DNA of 35,820 nucleotides from Deltaproteobacteria bacterium (lineage in GTDB: Bacteria > Myxococcota_A > UBA9160 > JAFDET01). Location: assembly GCA_019310195.1 (NCBI GenBank), contig JAFDET010000014.1:1-35820 (forward strand), in the 5' to 3' direction. The notes under the pieces were generated by a model. It searched no databases and had not been told where the DNA came from. It saw nothing but the letters and a program-made list of their open reading frames with translations. The translations under genes were made by a program, and so were the position numbers. This document shows, piece by piece, positions 9,740 to 18,032 of this stretch; the stretch's first letter is position 1; each line of letters starts with the position of its first letter.

Positions 9740-11089
9740 TCAGCGGCGGCGGGGGGAGTAGCTGCCGGCTTCGGGCTGGCGGCGGCCGCACCAGGGGCAG
9801 AAGTGCCAGGAGCTCTTCGACACCGGCCAGCGACAGCGGGCGCAGCGATCCGGCAGGTCGGGATGGCTCCAGGGGCGGCCGGGCTTGCGCTTGCAGACGG
9901 GGCAGTAGCGCATGAATACCTGGAGCTCGCCGGCGCAGCCGCGGCGCGCGCAGTGGCGCACCGCCTTGGAGTCGCGGCGAAGACGCCGGCCGTTCGATTG
10001 GAAGCGGCCCTTGTAGCACCACGGGCAGTAGCTCCACTCGGGCCGCACGCCCCGCTCGCACTCGGGGCACACCATCGGGTAGCTCGAGACGTCGAGGAAC
10101 GACTGCTCGGCGGCCCCGCACCACGGACAGTGGCGCATCGCCTCGGCGATCGGCCCGCTGCACTGCCGGCACTGGTACCGCATGCCCAGGGTGCGCCCGT
10201 GGGCACGGCCGAAGAGCTGGGCCTGGATGGCCAGGGGCGAGGGAGCCTCGCGCTTGCGGCGCCGGCGGCGAGGGCGCACGGGCGCCGCGTCCGCCTCCAC
10301 CCTGCGGAACGCGGCCTCCAGGGCCTCGTGAAAGACCACGGCGTCCGGGTAGCGGCGCCGCGGCTGGAACTCCATGGCCTTGCGCAGCACCTTGCGCACG
10401 GGCTCGGGAGCCTTGAAACGGAAGCGGGCGTAGCCTTCGGGCGGCCACTCGAAGGGCCAGCCGGGACGGACCCCGGTCAACAGCTCGTAGGCGATGAGGC
10501 CCAGGCTGAAGACGTCGGAGCTCATGGAGGGCTTGCCGTAGGCCTGCTCGGGCGCGATGAAGCCCAGCGTCCCGGCCTCGGTGTAGGTGGCGGTGGAGCT
10601 CTTGGCGAATCGCGACACGCCGAAGTCGCACAACGCCGCGCGGCCGTCGGGCAGAATCAGGATGTTCTCGGGCTTCACGTCCCGGTGCAGGATGCGCTGG
10701 CGATGAGCGTGGGCCAGCCCGGCGGCGGCGTCGCGGATCACGCCGAGCGCCACCTTCGCCGAACGGCGCGCCTTCGGGTACGCGTCCAGGTGGGTCGTAG
10801 CCAGATCCGCAGCCATCACGAAGCGGCCGTCGATCCAGTCGGCGTTGCGAGCGCCGACGATGTTGGGGTGCTCCAGGCGCGCGGCGATCCGGGCCTCGTG
10901 CTCGACCTCGGCCCGGCCCCACTCGGCCACGACGCCGGCGTGCGCCACCTTCAGCGCCACCGGCCGTCGCTCGACGAGGTCGGTGGCCTTCCAGACGTCT
11001 GCGAAGCTTCCGCTGCCGATGCGCGACTCGAGCCGGTACTTGCCCAGCAATGAGCCCCGTCGCAGGGCACTCTTCTCTCGTTGAACCAA
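9740..11089 (-). CDS. Ser/Thr protein kinase with C-terminal zinc-ribbon repeats
   Basis: The product has 449 residues. It contains a complete Hanks-type kinase domain: glycine loop IGSGSFADVW (24-33), invariant Lys47 in VALKV, catalytic loop HRDVKPEN (135-142), DFG (155-157) and the activation segment ending GTLGFIAPEQ (173-182). Residues about 305-445 carry four successive CxxC-type pairs (CRQCSGP/CPWCG, CPECERG/CPWCYKG, CARRGCAG/CPVCKRK, CARCRWP/CPWCGRR), probably zinc ribbons that bind partners or nucleic acid. No transmembrane helix or PASTA domain is present, so it is cytoplasmic. The TTG start at 11089 has GGAGAGG just upstream. The gene lies 53 bases downstream of the broken egtD on the same strand. 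Confidence 0.9.
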   Translation of the reverse strand: MVQREKSALRRGSLLGKYRLESRIGSGSFADVWKATDLVERRPVALKVAHAGVVAEWGRAEVEHEARIAARLEHPNIVGARNADWIDGRFVMAADLATTHLDAYPKARRSAKVALGVIRDAAAGLAHAHRQRILHRDVKPENILILPDGRAALCDFGVSRFAKSSTATYTEAGTLGFIAPEQAYGKPSMSSDVFSLGLIAYELLTGVRPGWPFEWPPEGYARFRFKAPEPVRKVLRKAMEFQPRRRYPDAVVFHEALEAAFRRVEADAAPVRPRRRRRKREAPSPLAIQAQLFGRAHGRTLGMRYQCRQCSGPIAEAMRHCPWCGAAEQSFLDVSSYPMVCPECERGVRPEWSYCPWCYKGRFQSNGRRLRRDSKAVRHCARRGCAGELQVFMRYCPVCKRKPGRPWSHPDLPDRCARCRWPVSKSSWHFCPWCGRRQPEAGSYSPRRR

Positions 11090-11142
11090 CCTGGCCTCTC
11101 CGTATCGAGAGGTACCCGAGAAAGCCTACCCCGCACAACCCC

Positions 11143-12040
11143 TCAGGCCGGGTTCACCTCCAGGTATTGCACGCTGAAGAGGCGCTCCGGATCGGTCCAG
11201 CACGCGACCACGCTCCAGCCGGCGCCCTGCGCCAGGTCGGCGAACGGGCCGAGCCGGTACTTGTACGAGTTCTCGGTGTGGATGCGCTCGCCCGCGGACA
11301 GCGACACCTGCCGCTCGGCGATCCGAACGGTCTGGTCCCGGACGCTCTCCAGGTGCATCTCGATGCGGCCCTCGTCCTCGTCGTAGAAGGCGACGTGGCG
11401 GAAGTCGTCGGGTCGAAAATCGGCCCCCAGCTCGCGGTTGGCCCGCACCAGCAGGTTCTTGTTGAAGGCCTCGGTGACCCCCGCTGCGTCGTTGTAGGCC
11501 CTTTCCAGGGTCTCGCGATCCTTCTGCAGATCGACGCCCAGCAGCAGACCGCCGCCCTCACCCGAGATCTCGGCCACGTGCTCCAGGAAGGAGGCCGCCT
11601 GGGGCCGCGCCGGTGTAGTCGGCACAGACCGGCAGGACCTCCAGGCGGGGATAGAGCCCGTGGAGGATTGTCGCGGTCCGCTCGAGCTGCTCCCGGGAGA
11701 TGTCAATGGGCACGTAACCAGCGGGCGCGTCGAGGTGGTCCAGCAGGATGCGGGACTTGAGGCTGGCGCCACTGCCGTACTCCACCAACAGACAGCGCTC
11801 GCCCAGACATCCCGCCATCTCCTCGGCGTGGGTGCGGGTGATCTCCAGCTCGGTGCGCGTGGGGTAGTACTCCGGCGTCTCGCAGATGCGCTCGAAGAGC
11901 TCGGCGCCGCGCTCATCGTAGAAGTACTTGGAAGGAATCGACTTGGGATGCTGCTGGAGTCCGCGCAGCAGGTCGTCCCGGAAGGACGCCTGGGGCGATC
12001 CGAAGTCCAGCACTTCGGGAACCGAGGCCCGCTGATACAT
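11143..12040 (-). pseudogene. egtD: L-histidine N-alpha-methyltransferase EgtD, broken by an internal deletion with frame change
   Basis: EgtD trimethylates histidine to hercynine, the first step of ergothioneine synthesis. Residues 1-143 from the ATG at 12040 are clearly EgtD (SIPSKYFYDERGAELFERIC, YYPTRTELEI, LVEYGSGASLKSRILLD). After VCADYT (near 11612-11620) the frame fails and stops at 11558. The rest of the family continues in the next frame from about 11606 to the TGA at 11143 (AASFLEHVAEI, GVDLQKD, AYNDAAGVTEAFN, IHTENSYKYR). The family's block of about 24 residues with the FxGSTIGN loop, expected between these parts, is absent. The product as encoded would be 160 residues and inactive. 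An assembly error is the main alternative. Confidence 0.85.
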
Positions 12041-12048
12041 GGGGGCCG

Positions 12049-12054
12049 AGTATA
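12049..12054 (-). promoter_or_regulatory. Probable -10 element for egtD
   Basis: TATACT reads toward egtD and ends 8 bases before its ATG. It matches five of six consensus bases. A transcription start about 7 bases on would give an mRNA with essentially no leader, and no Shine-Dalgarno is visible. No convincing -35 is seen. Confidence 0.5.
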
Positions 12055-12093
12055 GCCAGCGTGGCGTTTCGTCCAGGCAGGGGCGCTTGCGGC

Positions 12094-12099
12094 TATGCT
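12094..12099 (+). promoter_or_regulatory. Probable leaderless -10 element for the C26 amidotransferase gene
   Basis: TATGCT ends exactly 6 bases before the ATG at 12106, and no Shine-Dalgarno is present. The position predicts a transcript that begins at or next to the A of the start codon. Confidence 0.5.
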
Positions 12100-12105
12100 T
12101 GGCCA

Positions 12106-12795
12106 ATGCGTCCGCTGGTGGGAGTGGCCGCCGGCGTTTACGGAAACGCCACGGGCACGTCGCGCATCGAACTCGGGCTGGATTACACCCGCGCGCTGGA
12201 GGCGTCGGGAGCGGTGCCAGTGGTGCTGCCGATCCAGGCCGACCCCGCTGACCTCGTCCAGCGCATCGCGGGCCTGGTGGTTCCCGGCGGGCCGGATTTC
12301 GTCCCGACCACGCCCTACCCCGCCGGAGTCGAGTTCGACGCCGCCCCGCCGAAACAGCTGGCCTTCGACACCGCACTGATCCAGGCGGCGCTCGAGCGCG
12401 GCACATCGTTCCTGGGCATCTGCTGGGGCATGCAGCTTCTGGCACGCGCGCTGGGCGGGTCGCTCCACCACCATCTGCCCGTGGACGTGCCGAGCGCCCG
12501 GCCGCACAAGACCGCCTCCGGCGATCTGGAGCACGGCCTGCGCGTGGAGCCCGGCACGCGTCTGGCCGCGCTGCTGGGACCCGACGCGGATCGCGTGAAC
12601 AGCCGCCATCATCAGGCGGTGGCCGACCCGGGACCGGCCCTGCGCATCAGTGCCCGCGCCGACGACGGCGTGGTCGAGGCCCTCGAACGCCCGGGTGCGC
12701 CCTTCTGCGTGGGCGTGCAGTGGCACCCGGAGCGCATGGACGCCCCCCACCGCCGCGCGCTCTTCGGCGGCTTCGTCGCGGCCTGTCGGGACTGA
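12106..12795 (+). CDS. Gamma-glutamyl-gamma-aminobutyrate hydrolase-family (peptidase C26) protein
   Basis: The product has 229 residues and is a class I glutamine-amidotransferase-like hydrolase. The nucleophile elbow is GICWGMQ with Cys106, and the rest of the triad is His207 and Glu209 in VQWHPE. VVPGGPDF (58-65) is the usual oxyanion-strand region, and NSRHHQAV (165-172) is typical of PuuD-like C26 enzymes. It probably hydrolyses a gamma-glutamyl amide, with the substrate unknown. It is divergent from egtD, with 65 bases between. Ergothioneine synthesis needs removal of a gamma-glutamyl group, normally by the class II amidotransferase EgtC, so a role there is possible but speculative. The ATG at 12106 is preferred over an upstream GTG at 12061. 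Confidence 0.85.
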   Translation: MRPLVGVAAGVYGNATGTSRIELGLDYTRALEASGAVPVVLPIQADPADLVQRIAGLVVPGGPDFVPTTPYPAGVEFDAAPPKQLAFDTALIQAALERGTSFLGICWGMQLLARALGGSLHHHLPVDVPSARPHKTASGDLEHGLRVEPGTRLAALLGPDADRVNSRHHQAVADPGPALRISARADDGVVEALERPGAPFCVGVQWHPERMDAPHRRALFGGFVAACRD

Positions 12796-12825
12796 ACGAG
12801 GTACCCTGCCGCGCCCGGAGGTTGC

Positions 12826-14895
12826 ATGAGGACGCGTTGGATCCCGATTCTGTGCCTGGCCCTGGCCTGCGGTGCGCCGGCGCCGGAGATCCCCTCCTCC
12901 GGCCAGACCTACGACGTGCACATCCTGCGCGACAGCTGGGGCGTGCCGCACATCTTCGGCGCCCGCGACGCCGACGTGGCCTTCGGCCTGGCCTGGGCCC
13001 ACGCCGAGGACGACTTCGCCACGATCCAGGAGTCGCTCTTGATGTCGCGGGGCTCGCTGGCGGCGGTCCGGGGGCGCGACGCGGCGCGCTACGACTTCCT
13101 GTCGCGCTGGCTGCGGGTGCAGGACGTGGCCCGTGCGGCTTGGGAACGCGACCTCTCCCCCGAAGCACGCGCGGTGGCCGAGGCCTACGCCGACGGCATC
13201 AACCGCTTCGGACAGCACCACCCGGACCAGGTGCTGCCGGGTGTGTTGCCCGTCAGCGGCGTCGACCTGGCGGCCGGGTTCGTGTTCCAGAACGCGGCGT
13301 TCGTGGCGGGCGGCGAGCTGGCGCGCCTGCTGGACGAGGACCGCGCGCTGGAGGAGGAGAAGCCGGAGCCGCCCCGAGGCTCGAACTCGTTCGCCGTGGC
13401 TCCCAAACGCTCCGCGGACGGGCGCACGCGCCTGGCGGTCAACTCCCATCAGCCCTGGACCGGCCCGGTGGCGTGGTACGAGGCGCACCTGCGCAGCGAC
13501 GAGGGCTGGGAGGCCGTGGGCGGCGTCTTCCCGGGATCGCCCGTGATTCTGCACGGCCACAACCGCCACCTGGGCTGGGCCCACACCGTCAATCAGCCCG
13601 ACCTGGTGGACGTGTTCCGGCTGGAGATCCACCCGGAGGATCCGAATCGCTACCGCTTCGATGGGGAGTGGCGCGAGCTGGAGCAGCGGAAGATCCCGAT
13701 CCGCGTGCGCCTCTGGGGCCCGTTCCACTGGACCGTGCAGCGCGAGGTGCTGGCGTCGGTGCATGGCCCGGTAGTGCGCCGCAAGGACGGCACCTTCGCG
13801 GTGCGCTTTGCCGGGATCGGCGAGGGCGGCATGCTCGAGCAGATCTACCGCATGAACCGCGCGCAGAACCTGGAGGAGTTCCGCGCGGCCATGCGCCTGC
13901 ATCGCATCGCCATGTTCAACACGCTCTACGCCGATGAGGCGGGCAACGTCTGGTACGTCTACAACGCCAAGCTTCCCCTGCGCGCCGACGGCCACGACTG
14001 GAGCGGCGTGGTGGACGGCAGCACCTCCGAAACCCTGTGGAGCGAGTACCTGCCCTTCGACGCGCTGCCCCAGGTGACCAACCCGGCGTCGGGCTTCGCC
14101 CAGAACTGCAACAGCACGCCCTACCGGACCACGGACGGGACCGACAACCCGCGCCAGGACGAGTTCGATCCGAAGCTGGGCGTCGAGACACACATGACCA
14201 ACCGGGCCTTGCGTGCCCTGGAACTCTTCGGTCCCGACGCCTCGATTACCCGCGACGAGTTCTTCGCGTACAAGTTCGACATGGCCTACTCCCGGGAGTC
14301 GGACGAAGCCGGCTGGGTGCGGCAGCTCCTGGAGGCCGGCCCGCCCGAGGACCCGGAGCTGCGCGAGGCCTGGGACCGGATCGCAGCCTGGGACCTGGGC
14401 GCCGAGCCCACCAACCGCGGCACAGCCATCGGCATCCTGACCCTCCTACCCTACTGGAACGCCCTGCGCCGCGGGCTGGAGCCGCCCTCGCTGCTGGAGC
14501 TTCTGGGCCGGGCGGCCGACACGCTGCGCGAGCATCACGGCCGGCTCGACCCTCCCTGGGAACAGGTCAACCGGCTGCGCCGGGGCGACCTGGATCTGGG
14601 CGTGGGAGGCGGCCCGGACATCCTGCACGCGGTCTACGCCGAGCCCACCGACGACGGCCGAATGCGTGGTGTGGCCGGGGACTCCTACGTGCTGATGGTG
14701 GAGTGGGGACCCCGCGGCGTCCGCTCGCGCAGCATCCACCAGTTCGGCAGCGCCACCCTGGACGCCACCTCGCCCCACTACGCGGACCAGGCGGTGCTCT
14801 TCGCCAAGCGCATGACCAAGCCGGTCTGGCTCGACGAGCAGGACGTGCGCGCCAACCTCATCCGCGAGTACGTCCCCGCCGGCGCCACTCCTTAG
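12826..14895 (+). CDS. Penicillin acylase-family Ntn hydrolase, lipoprotein
   Basis: The product has 689 residues. The N-terminus is a lipoprotein signal with lipobox LALAC (Cys15), so it is probably anchored in an envelope membrane. The precursor should self-cleave before Ser186 in RGSNSFAVAP to give an alpha chain of about 170 residues and a beta chain of about 500 with Ser as N-terminal nucleophile. NSHQPWTGPVAWYEAHL (206-222) and HNRHLGWAHTVNQPD are hallmarks of the aculeacin A / acyl-homoserine-lactone acylase branch. It probably removes an acyl chain from an amide, and quorum signals or lipopeptides are candidate substrates. GGAGG precedes the ATG by 4 bases. Its TAG overlaps the stop of the convergent methyltransferase gene (TTAG at 14892-14895). 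Confidence 0.9.
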   Translation: MRTRWIPILCLALACGAPAPEIPSSGQTYDVHILRDSWGVPHIFGARDADVAFGLAWAHAEDDFATIQESLLMSRGSLAAVRGRDAARYDFLSRWLRVQDVARAAWERDLSPEARAVAEAYADGINRFGQHHPDQVLPGVLPVSGVDLAAGFVFQNAAFVAGGELARLLDEDRALEEEKPEPPRGSNSFAVAPKRSADGRTRLAVNSHQPWTGPVAWYEAHLRSDEGWEAVGGVFPGSPVILHGHNRHLGWAHTVNQPDLVDVFRLEIHPEDPNRYRFDGEWRELEQRKIPIRVRLWGPFHWTVQREVLASVHGPVVRRKDGTFAVRFAGIGEGGMLEQIYRMNRAQNLEEFRAAMRLHRIAMFNTLYADEAGNVWYVYNAKLPLRADGHDWSGVVDGSTSETLWSEYLPFDALPQVTNPASGFAQNCNSTPYRTTDGTDNPRQDEFDPKLGVETHMTNRALRALELFGPDASITRDEFFAYKFDMAYSRESDEAGWVRQLLEAGPPEDPELREAWDRIAAWDLGAEPTNRGTAIGILTLLPYWNALRRGLEPPSLLELLGRAADTLREHHGRLDPPWEQVNRLRRGDLDLGVGGGPDILHAVYAEPTDDGRMRGVAGDSYVLMVEWGPRGVRSRSIHQFGSATLDATSPHYADQAVLFAKRMTKPVWLDEQDVRANLIREYVPAGATP

Positions 14896-15764
14896 CTCCC
14901 GCGGAGCTCCTGGGTAGAGAGGCAGAAGCCCACGCCCTGGAGCCAGCAGGTGTCGTCGTGGACGTGCTCGTCGCGCCGCAGCGAGCGGACCTCGCGGACT
15001 CCGCCGCCTTCGAAGGCCCGGGCGATGCGCTTCTGCATCTCGGGATCCCGCCCCCCGAAGAGCGCCGGGATTGCAACCCCGTCGATGAAGCGGGCCTCGA
15101 ACCCTGCGCCATGCTTCACGAGTCGCAGCACCTGCCCTGCGTGGTCGCGGATCACGCGCGCGGTGACGCCGCCGGGAATCCGCGTTCCCGTGAGTGGAAG
15201 CACCAGTCGGCCGCCCACGTCCAGCGCATCCAGCCAGGAGTCCGGGGGATGCGTGACGCCGCCGCCCACCAGGATCGCGTCCAGCGGTCCTTCGAGCGGA
15301 TCGGTCCCGTCGCCGTGAACCACCTCCACCTGACGCACCCGGCGCAGGTTGCGGCGCGCCCGCTCGGCGAGTCGCGGCTCGAGCTCCAGCGCCCGCACGC
15401 GCCCCTCGCGCCCCACCAGCTCGGCCAGAATGGCCGTGTAGTAGCCGCTGCCGCAGCCCACCTGCACCACGCGGTCGCCGGCCTCCAGAGCCAGGGCGTC
15501 GATCATCTTCGCCACCAGGTAGGGCGAGCTGTTGTTGATGAAGCGCGAGACGTCCAACGCCAGGGAGCAATCCGCATAGACCTGGGCAGGATCCGCGTCG
15601 GGTGTGGAGTAGTAGCCGTCGATGCGAAACTCGAGCCAGGGACCTCGGTCCAGGAAGCGCTCGCGCGGCACGCGGGCAAAGGCCTCGCGAAGTCCCGGCG
15701 TGCGCAGCTCCAGCGCCTCCGCGAGCTCATCCGCGAACCGGCGGCGGACCTCGTCTAACCCCAC
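14892..15764 (-). CDS. Protein-L-isoaspartate O-methyltransferase-like protein
   Basis: The product has 290 residues with a GTG start. REAFARVPRERFLDR (26-40) is the N-terminal PCMT signature, and the SAM motif I is VVQVGCGSGYYTAILAEL (99-116). LDAILVGGGV stands where the family usually has 'aiivtaa'. The last 90 residues extend past a normal PCMT and may form a separate small domain. It may methylate isoaspartyl residues for protein repair, but the divergent motif region leaves the substrate open. The GTG at 15764 is supported by TAGACT ending 7 bases upstream, a leaderless-type -10, since no Shine-Dalgarno is visible. It is divergent from the PpiC-type gene. Confidence 0.78.
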   Translation of the reverse strand: MGLDEVRRRFADELAEALELRTPGLREAFARVPRERFLDRGPWLEFRIDGYYSTPDADPAQVYADCSLALDVSRFINNSSPYLVAKMIDALALEAGDRVVQVGCGSGYYTAILAELVGREGRVRALELEPRLAERARRNLRRVRQVEVVHGDGTDPLEGPLDAILVGGGVTHPPDSWLDALDVGGRLVLPLTGTRIPGGVTARVIRDHAGQVLRLVKHGAGFEARFIDGVAIPALFGGRDPEMQKRIARAFEGGGVREVRSLRRDEHVHDDTCWLQGVGFCLSTQELRGS

Positions 15765-15771
15765 GCGGGTG

Positions 15772-15777
15772 AGTCTA
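15772..15777 (-). promoter_or_regulatory. Probable leaderless -10 element for the PCMT-like gene
   Basis: TAGACT reads toward the gene, 7 bases before the GTG start. No ribosome binding site is visible. It lies back to back with the TACAAT of the divergent gene. Confidence 0.4.
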
Positions 15778-15801
15778 TGCGGTGGAGAGCGATGGTGCAG
15801 G

Positions 15802-15807
15802 TACAAT
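15802..15807 (+). promoter_or_regulatory. Probable -10 element of the PpiC-hupE operon
   Basis: TACAAT lies 25 bases before the ATG at 15833, leaving room for a leader of about 19 bases that carries the Shine-Dalgarno AGGGGGAA. The flanking 10-mer AGGTACAATC recurs before the polyphosphate:AMP phosphotransferase gene. No good -35 is seen. Confidence 0.45.
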
Positions 15808-15832
15808 CCAGCCTCGCTCGTCAGGGGGAAGC

Positions 15833-16723
15833 ATGGGAGAGGATCGGGACCGCCGGGCACTCGGGCTGCTCGGCGCGGGTGCGGCGCTGGGAATCGCGCT
15901 GGCCGCATGGGGCCTCGCCGGCTCCGGCGACGCGGTGGGCGGACTGCCGGAGGGCGCGATCGCCGTCGTGAACCAGCAGCCTCTGTCGGCCGAGGCCTTC
16001 GAGCGCTTCGCCGCGGCGGTGGCCGGCGAACGACGCAGCCAGCTGGGCGCCGACGAGCGCCGGCGGCTGCTGGAGCGCATGATCGACGAGGAGCTGCTCT
16101 TCCAGCGCGGACTGGAGCTGGGCCTGGCCCGGCACGAGCCCACCGCCCGCCGCTCGATCGTGTCCGCGCTGATCGCCAGCATCGCCAGCGATGCCGAGGC
16201 CGATGAGCCCGACGAGGCGGCGCTACGCGCCTTTCACACCGACTCCCGCGAGCGATTCACGCGGCCCGGGCGCCTGTCGGTGGAGGTGGCCTTCGTGTCC
16301 GCCCGCGGCCGCGCGGAGAACGAGAGCTACGAGCGCGCTTCGGAGATCGCGCGTCGAGCCAGGGCCGGCGAGCCGCTGCCCGACGTAGCCTCCGCCCTGG
16401 GCGACGTCCCGACGGCCCCACTGCCGGCCGGGCTGCTGCCGGTGGAGACCCTGCGCCAGTACCTGGGGCCCACCGCAGCCGTGGCGGCGGAACGCCTGGA
16501 GGCCGGCGAGGTGAGCGATCCGATCCGGGGCGTCGGGGGCTACCACGTGGTGCGGCTGGTGGAGCGGACCGAGGGCGCCGTGGCGCCCTTCGACGAGGTC
16601 CGCAACCAGGTCCGCGCCGAGTACCTGCGCTCGCTGGGCGAGCGCGCACTGGCCCGCGCCATCGACGACCTGCGCGCGGACTCCACGATCCGGATCGACG
16701 ATGCGAGGCTGGACGCGCCATGA
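15833..16723 (+). CDS. Membrane-anchored PpiC/SurA-type peptidyl-prolyl cis-trans isomerase
   Basis: The product has 296 residues. A single hydrophobic segment at about 10-30 should anchor it to the inner membrane, or act as an uncleaved signal, with the rest in the periplasm. An N-terminal helical region (AVVNQQPLSAEAFERFAAAV, LLERMIDEELLFQRGLELGL) resembles the SurA/PpiD chaperone part. Residues about 135-245 form a parvulin domain (RLSVEVAFVSARGR, ARAGEPLPDVASALGD, VGGYHVVRLVERTEG). It probably assists folding of exported proteins. The ATG at 15833 follows AGGGGGAAGC. It overlaps the following hupE-like gene by ATGA, so it is translationally coupled and may help that membrane protein mature. 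Confidence 0.87.
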   Translation: MGEDRDRRALGLLGAGAALGIALAAWGLAGSGDAVGGLPEGAIAVVNQQPLSAEAFERFAAAVAGERRSQLGADERRRLLERMIDEELLFQRGLELGLARHEPTARRSIVSALIASIASDAEADEPDEAALRAFHTDSRERFTRPGRLSVEVAFVSARGRAENESYERASEIARRARAGEPLPDVASALGDVPTAPLPAGLLPVETLRQYLGPTAAVAAERLEAGEVSDPIRGVGGYHVVRLVERTEGAVAPFDEVRNQVRAEYLRSLGERALARAIDDLRADSTIRIDDARLDAP

Positions 16724-17979
16724 CGCGAACGCTGGCGCTGGCTGCGCTGGCGTCCCTGGCCCTGGGACTGCCTGGAGCGGCACTCGCCCACGGCCGTTCC
16801 ACGTCCATGTCGTCCTGGGACATCCGCGACGCAGAGCGGCCCTCGGCGCGCGTGCGCGTGCAGGCGACCTGGCTGGACCTGCAGCGCGCGCTACCCGAGC
16901 TGGGCGGACTGACTCCCGGGGTTCTCGCCACACGGCCGGATCTGGCGGCGGCCGTGGACGCCTACCTGACCAGCCACTACCGGCTGCAGGTAAACGGCGT
17001 CGCGTGCCACCCGACCGCACCGCGTGCGTCGCCGGTGCCCGACGCCACCCACGTGGCTCGCCGCTGGCGCATCCAGTGCTCGCTCGCCGGTGAGCGCTCG
17101 GTGCGGGCCGACGGCTTCACCGAGGTGATGCCGGCCCACCTGCACCTGGCCCGCCTGCGCATCGACGAAGCGGCGCCCCTGGGACGCGTATTCGTGCTGG
17201 CCTCCCCGCTGCTCGAGCTGGACCGGGCCGAAGGCCGGGAGCTGCCCCGGGCCAGTTCGTTTCGGGAGTTCGTCCGCCTGGGGATCGAGCACATCGCCAC
17301 CGGCTGGGACCACCTGGCATTCCTGCTCGCGTTGCTTCTCGTCGGCGTGACCGTATGGGAGGTGGCCACGGTGGTGACCGGCTTCACCGTCGCCCACAGC
17401 CTGACCCTGGCACTGGGCGTGCTGGGCTGGGTGCGCCCCCAGGCCGGGGCGGTCGAGGCCCTGATCGGGCTCTCGATCGTGGTGGTGGCGCTGGAGAACA
17501 CGGCGCTGACGGTTTCGGCGCGGGGGCGGCGCACGATCCTGGTCGGCCTGGCGGCACTGTTCGCCGTGTCCACGGCCGGTGCGCTGGCGGGTCGGGTCGC
17601 GGTCCCCGCCTTGGCGCTGGCCGGCATCGGCCTCTTCTCGCTGTGCTACTTCGGCCTGCTGTCGCGGGTGGCCCGACCCTTCCGGCTGCGCTGGCTGCTG
17701 GCCTTCGTGTTCGGGCTGGTGCACGGCTTCGGCTTCGCGGGCATCCTCACCGAGATGGAGCTGCCGCCCAGCCGCCTGGCCCCGGCGCTGCTCGGCTTCA
17801 ACGTGGGTGTCGAGCTGGGCCAGCTCGCCATCGTCGCCGTGGCCTGGCCCTTCCTGCGCGCACTGCTCCGAGGGCCCCAGACCCGCCGACAGCTTGTCGT
17901 GCAGGCCGGCTCCGCGGCGGTGCTGGCGGCGGGGATCTTCTGGTTCGCGTCCCGCGCGCTGGCCGCCGGCCCCCCCTGA
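16720..17979 (+). CDS. HupE/UreJ-family membrane protein
   Basis: The product has 419 residues. A cleavable signal peptide (about 1-23, ending GAALA before HGRS) precedes a periplasmic domain of about 160 residues. The C-terminal half has about six to seven membrane helices. The family signatures are GIEHIATGWDHLAFLLALLL (about 188-207) and FGLVHGFGFAG, with conserved His and Asp that could bind a metal ion, plus GFNVGVELGQ. HupE/UreJ proteins are proposed nickel or other metal permeases. The N-terminal domain fused to the HupE part marks the UreJ_2-like branch, whose substrate is unproven. The start overlaps the upstream stop (ATGA). Confidence 0.85.
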   Translation: MTRTLALAALASLALGLPGAALAHGRSTSMSSWDIRDAERPSARVRVQATWLDLQRALPELGGLTPGVLATRPDLAAAVDAYLTSHYRLQVNGVACHPTAPRASPVPDATHVARRWRIQCSLAGERSVRADGFTEVMPAHLHLARLRIDEAAPLGRVFVLASPLLELDRAEGRELPRASSFREFVRLGIEHIATGWDHLAFLLALLLVGVTVWEVATVVTGFTVAHSLTLALGVLGWVRPQAGAVEALIGLSIVVVALENTALTVSARGRRTILVGLAALFAVSTAGALAGRVAVPALALAGIGLFSLCYFGLLSRVARPFRLRWLLAFVFGLVHGFGFAGILTEMELPPSRLAPALLGFNVGVELGQLAIVAVAWPFLRALLRGPQTRRQLVVQAGSAAVLAAGIFWFASRALAAGPP

Positions 17980-17989
17980 GACCGCCGCC

Positions 17990-18017
17990 CGGCTGAAGAC
18001 GCCTTCCGGTTCAGCCG
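17990..18017. repeat. Perfect 8-base inverted repeat ahead of the polyphosphate:AMP phosphotransferase gene
   Basis: CGGCTGAA at 17990-17997 and TTCAGCCG at 18010-18017 pair perfectly around a 12-base loop, 11 bases after the hupE-like stop and 3 bases before TACAAT. No T-tract follows, so it is either a weak terminator for the upstream operon or an operator for the downstream promoter. Confidence 0.5.
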
Positions 18018-18020
18018 AGG

Positions 18021-18026
18021 TACAAT
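18021..18026 (+). promoter_or_regulatory. Probable leaderless -10 element for the polyphosphate:AMP phosphotransferase gene
   Basis: TACAAT ends exactly 6 bases before the ATG at 18033, so transcription would start at the initiation codon. The flanking 10-mer AGGTACAATC is shared with the promoter at 15802. Confidence 0.5.
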
Positions 18027-18032
18027 CTCGTG

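Noticed and set aside
7473..9761. 762-codon plus-strand open frame opposite the acyl-CoA synthetase gene
   Set aside because: It is the antisense shadow of a clear ANL enzyme and runs through the repeat at 9585-9737; no protein-like features.
9579..11138. 519-codon minus-strand frame through the kinase region
   Set aside because: It is the wrong frame of the kinase gene and reads into the palindromic repeat; no kinase motif in it.
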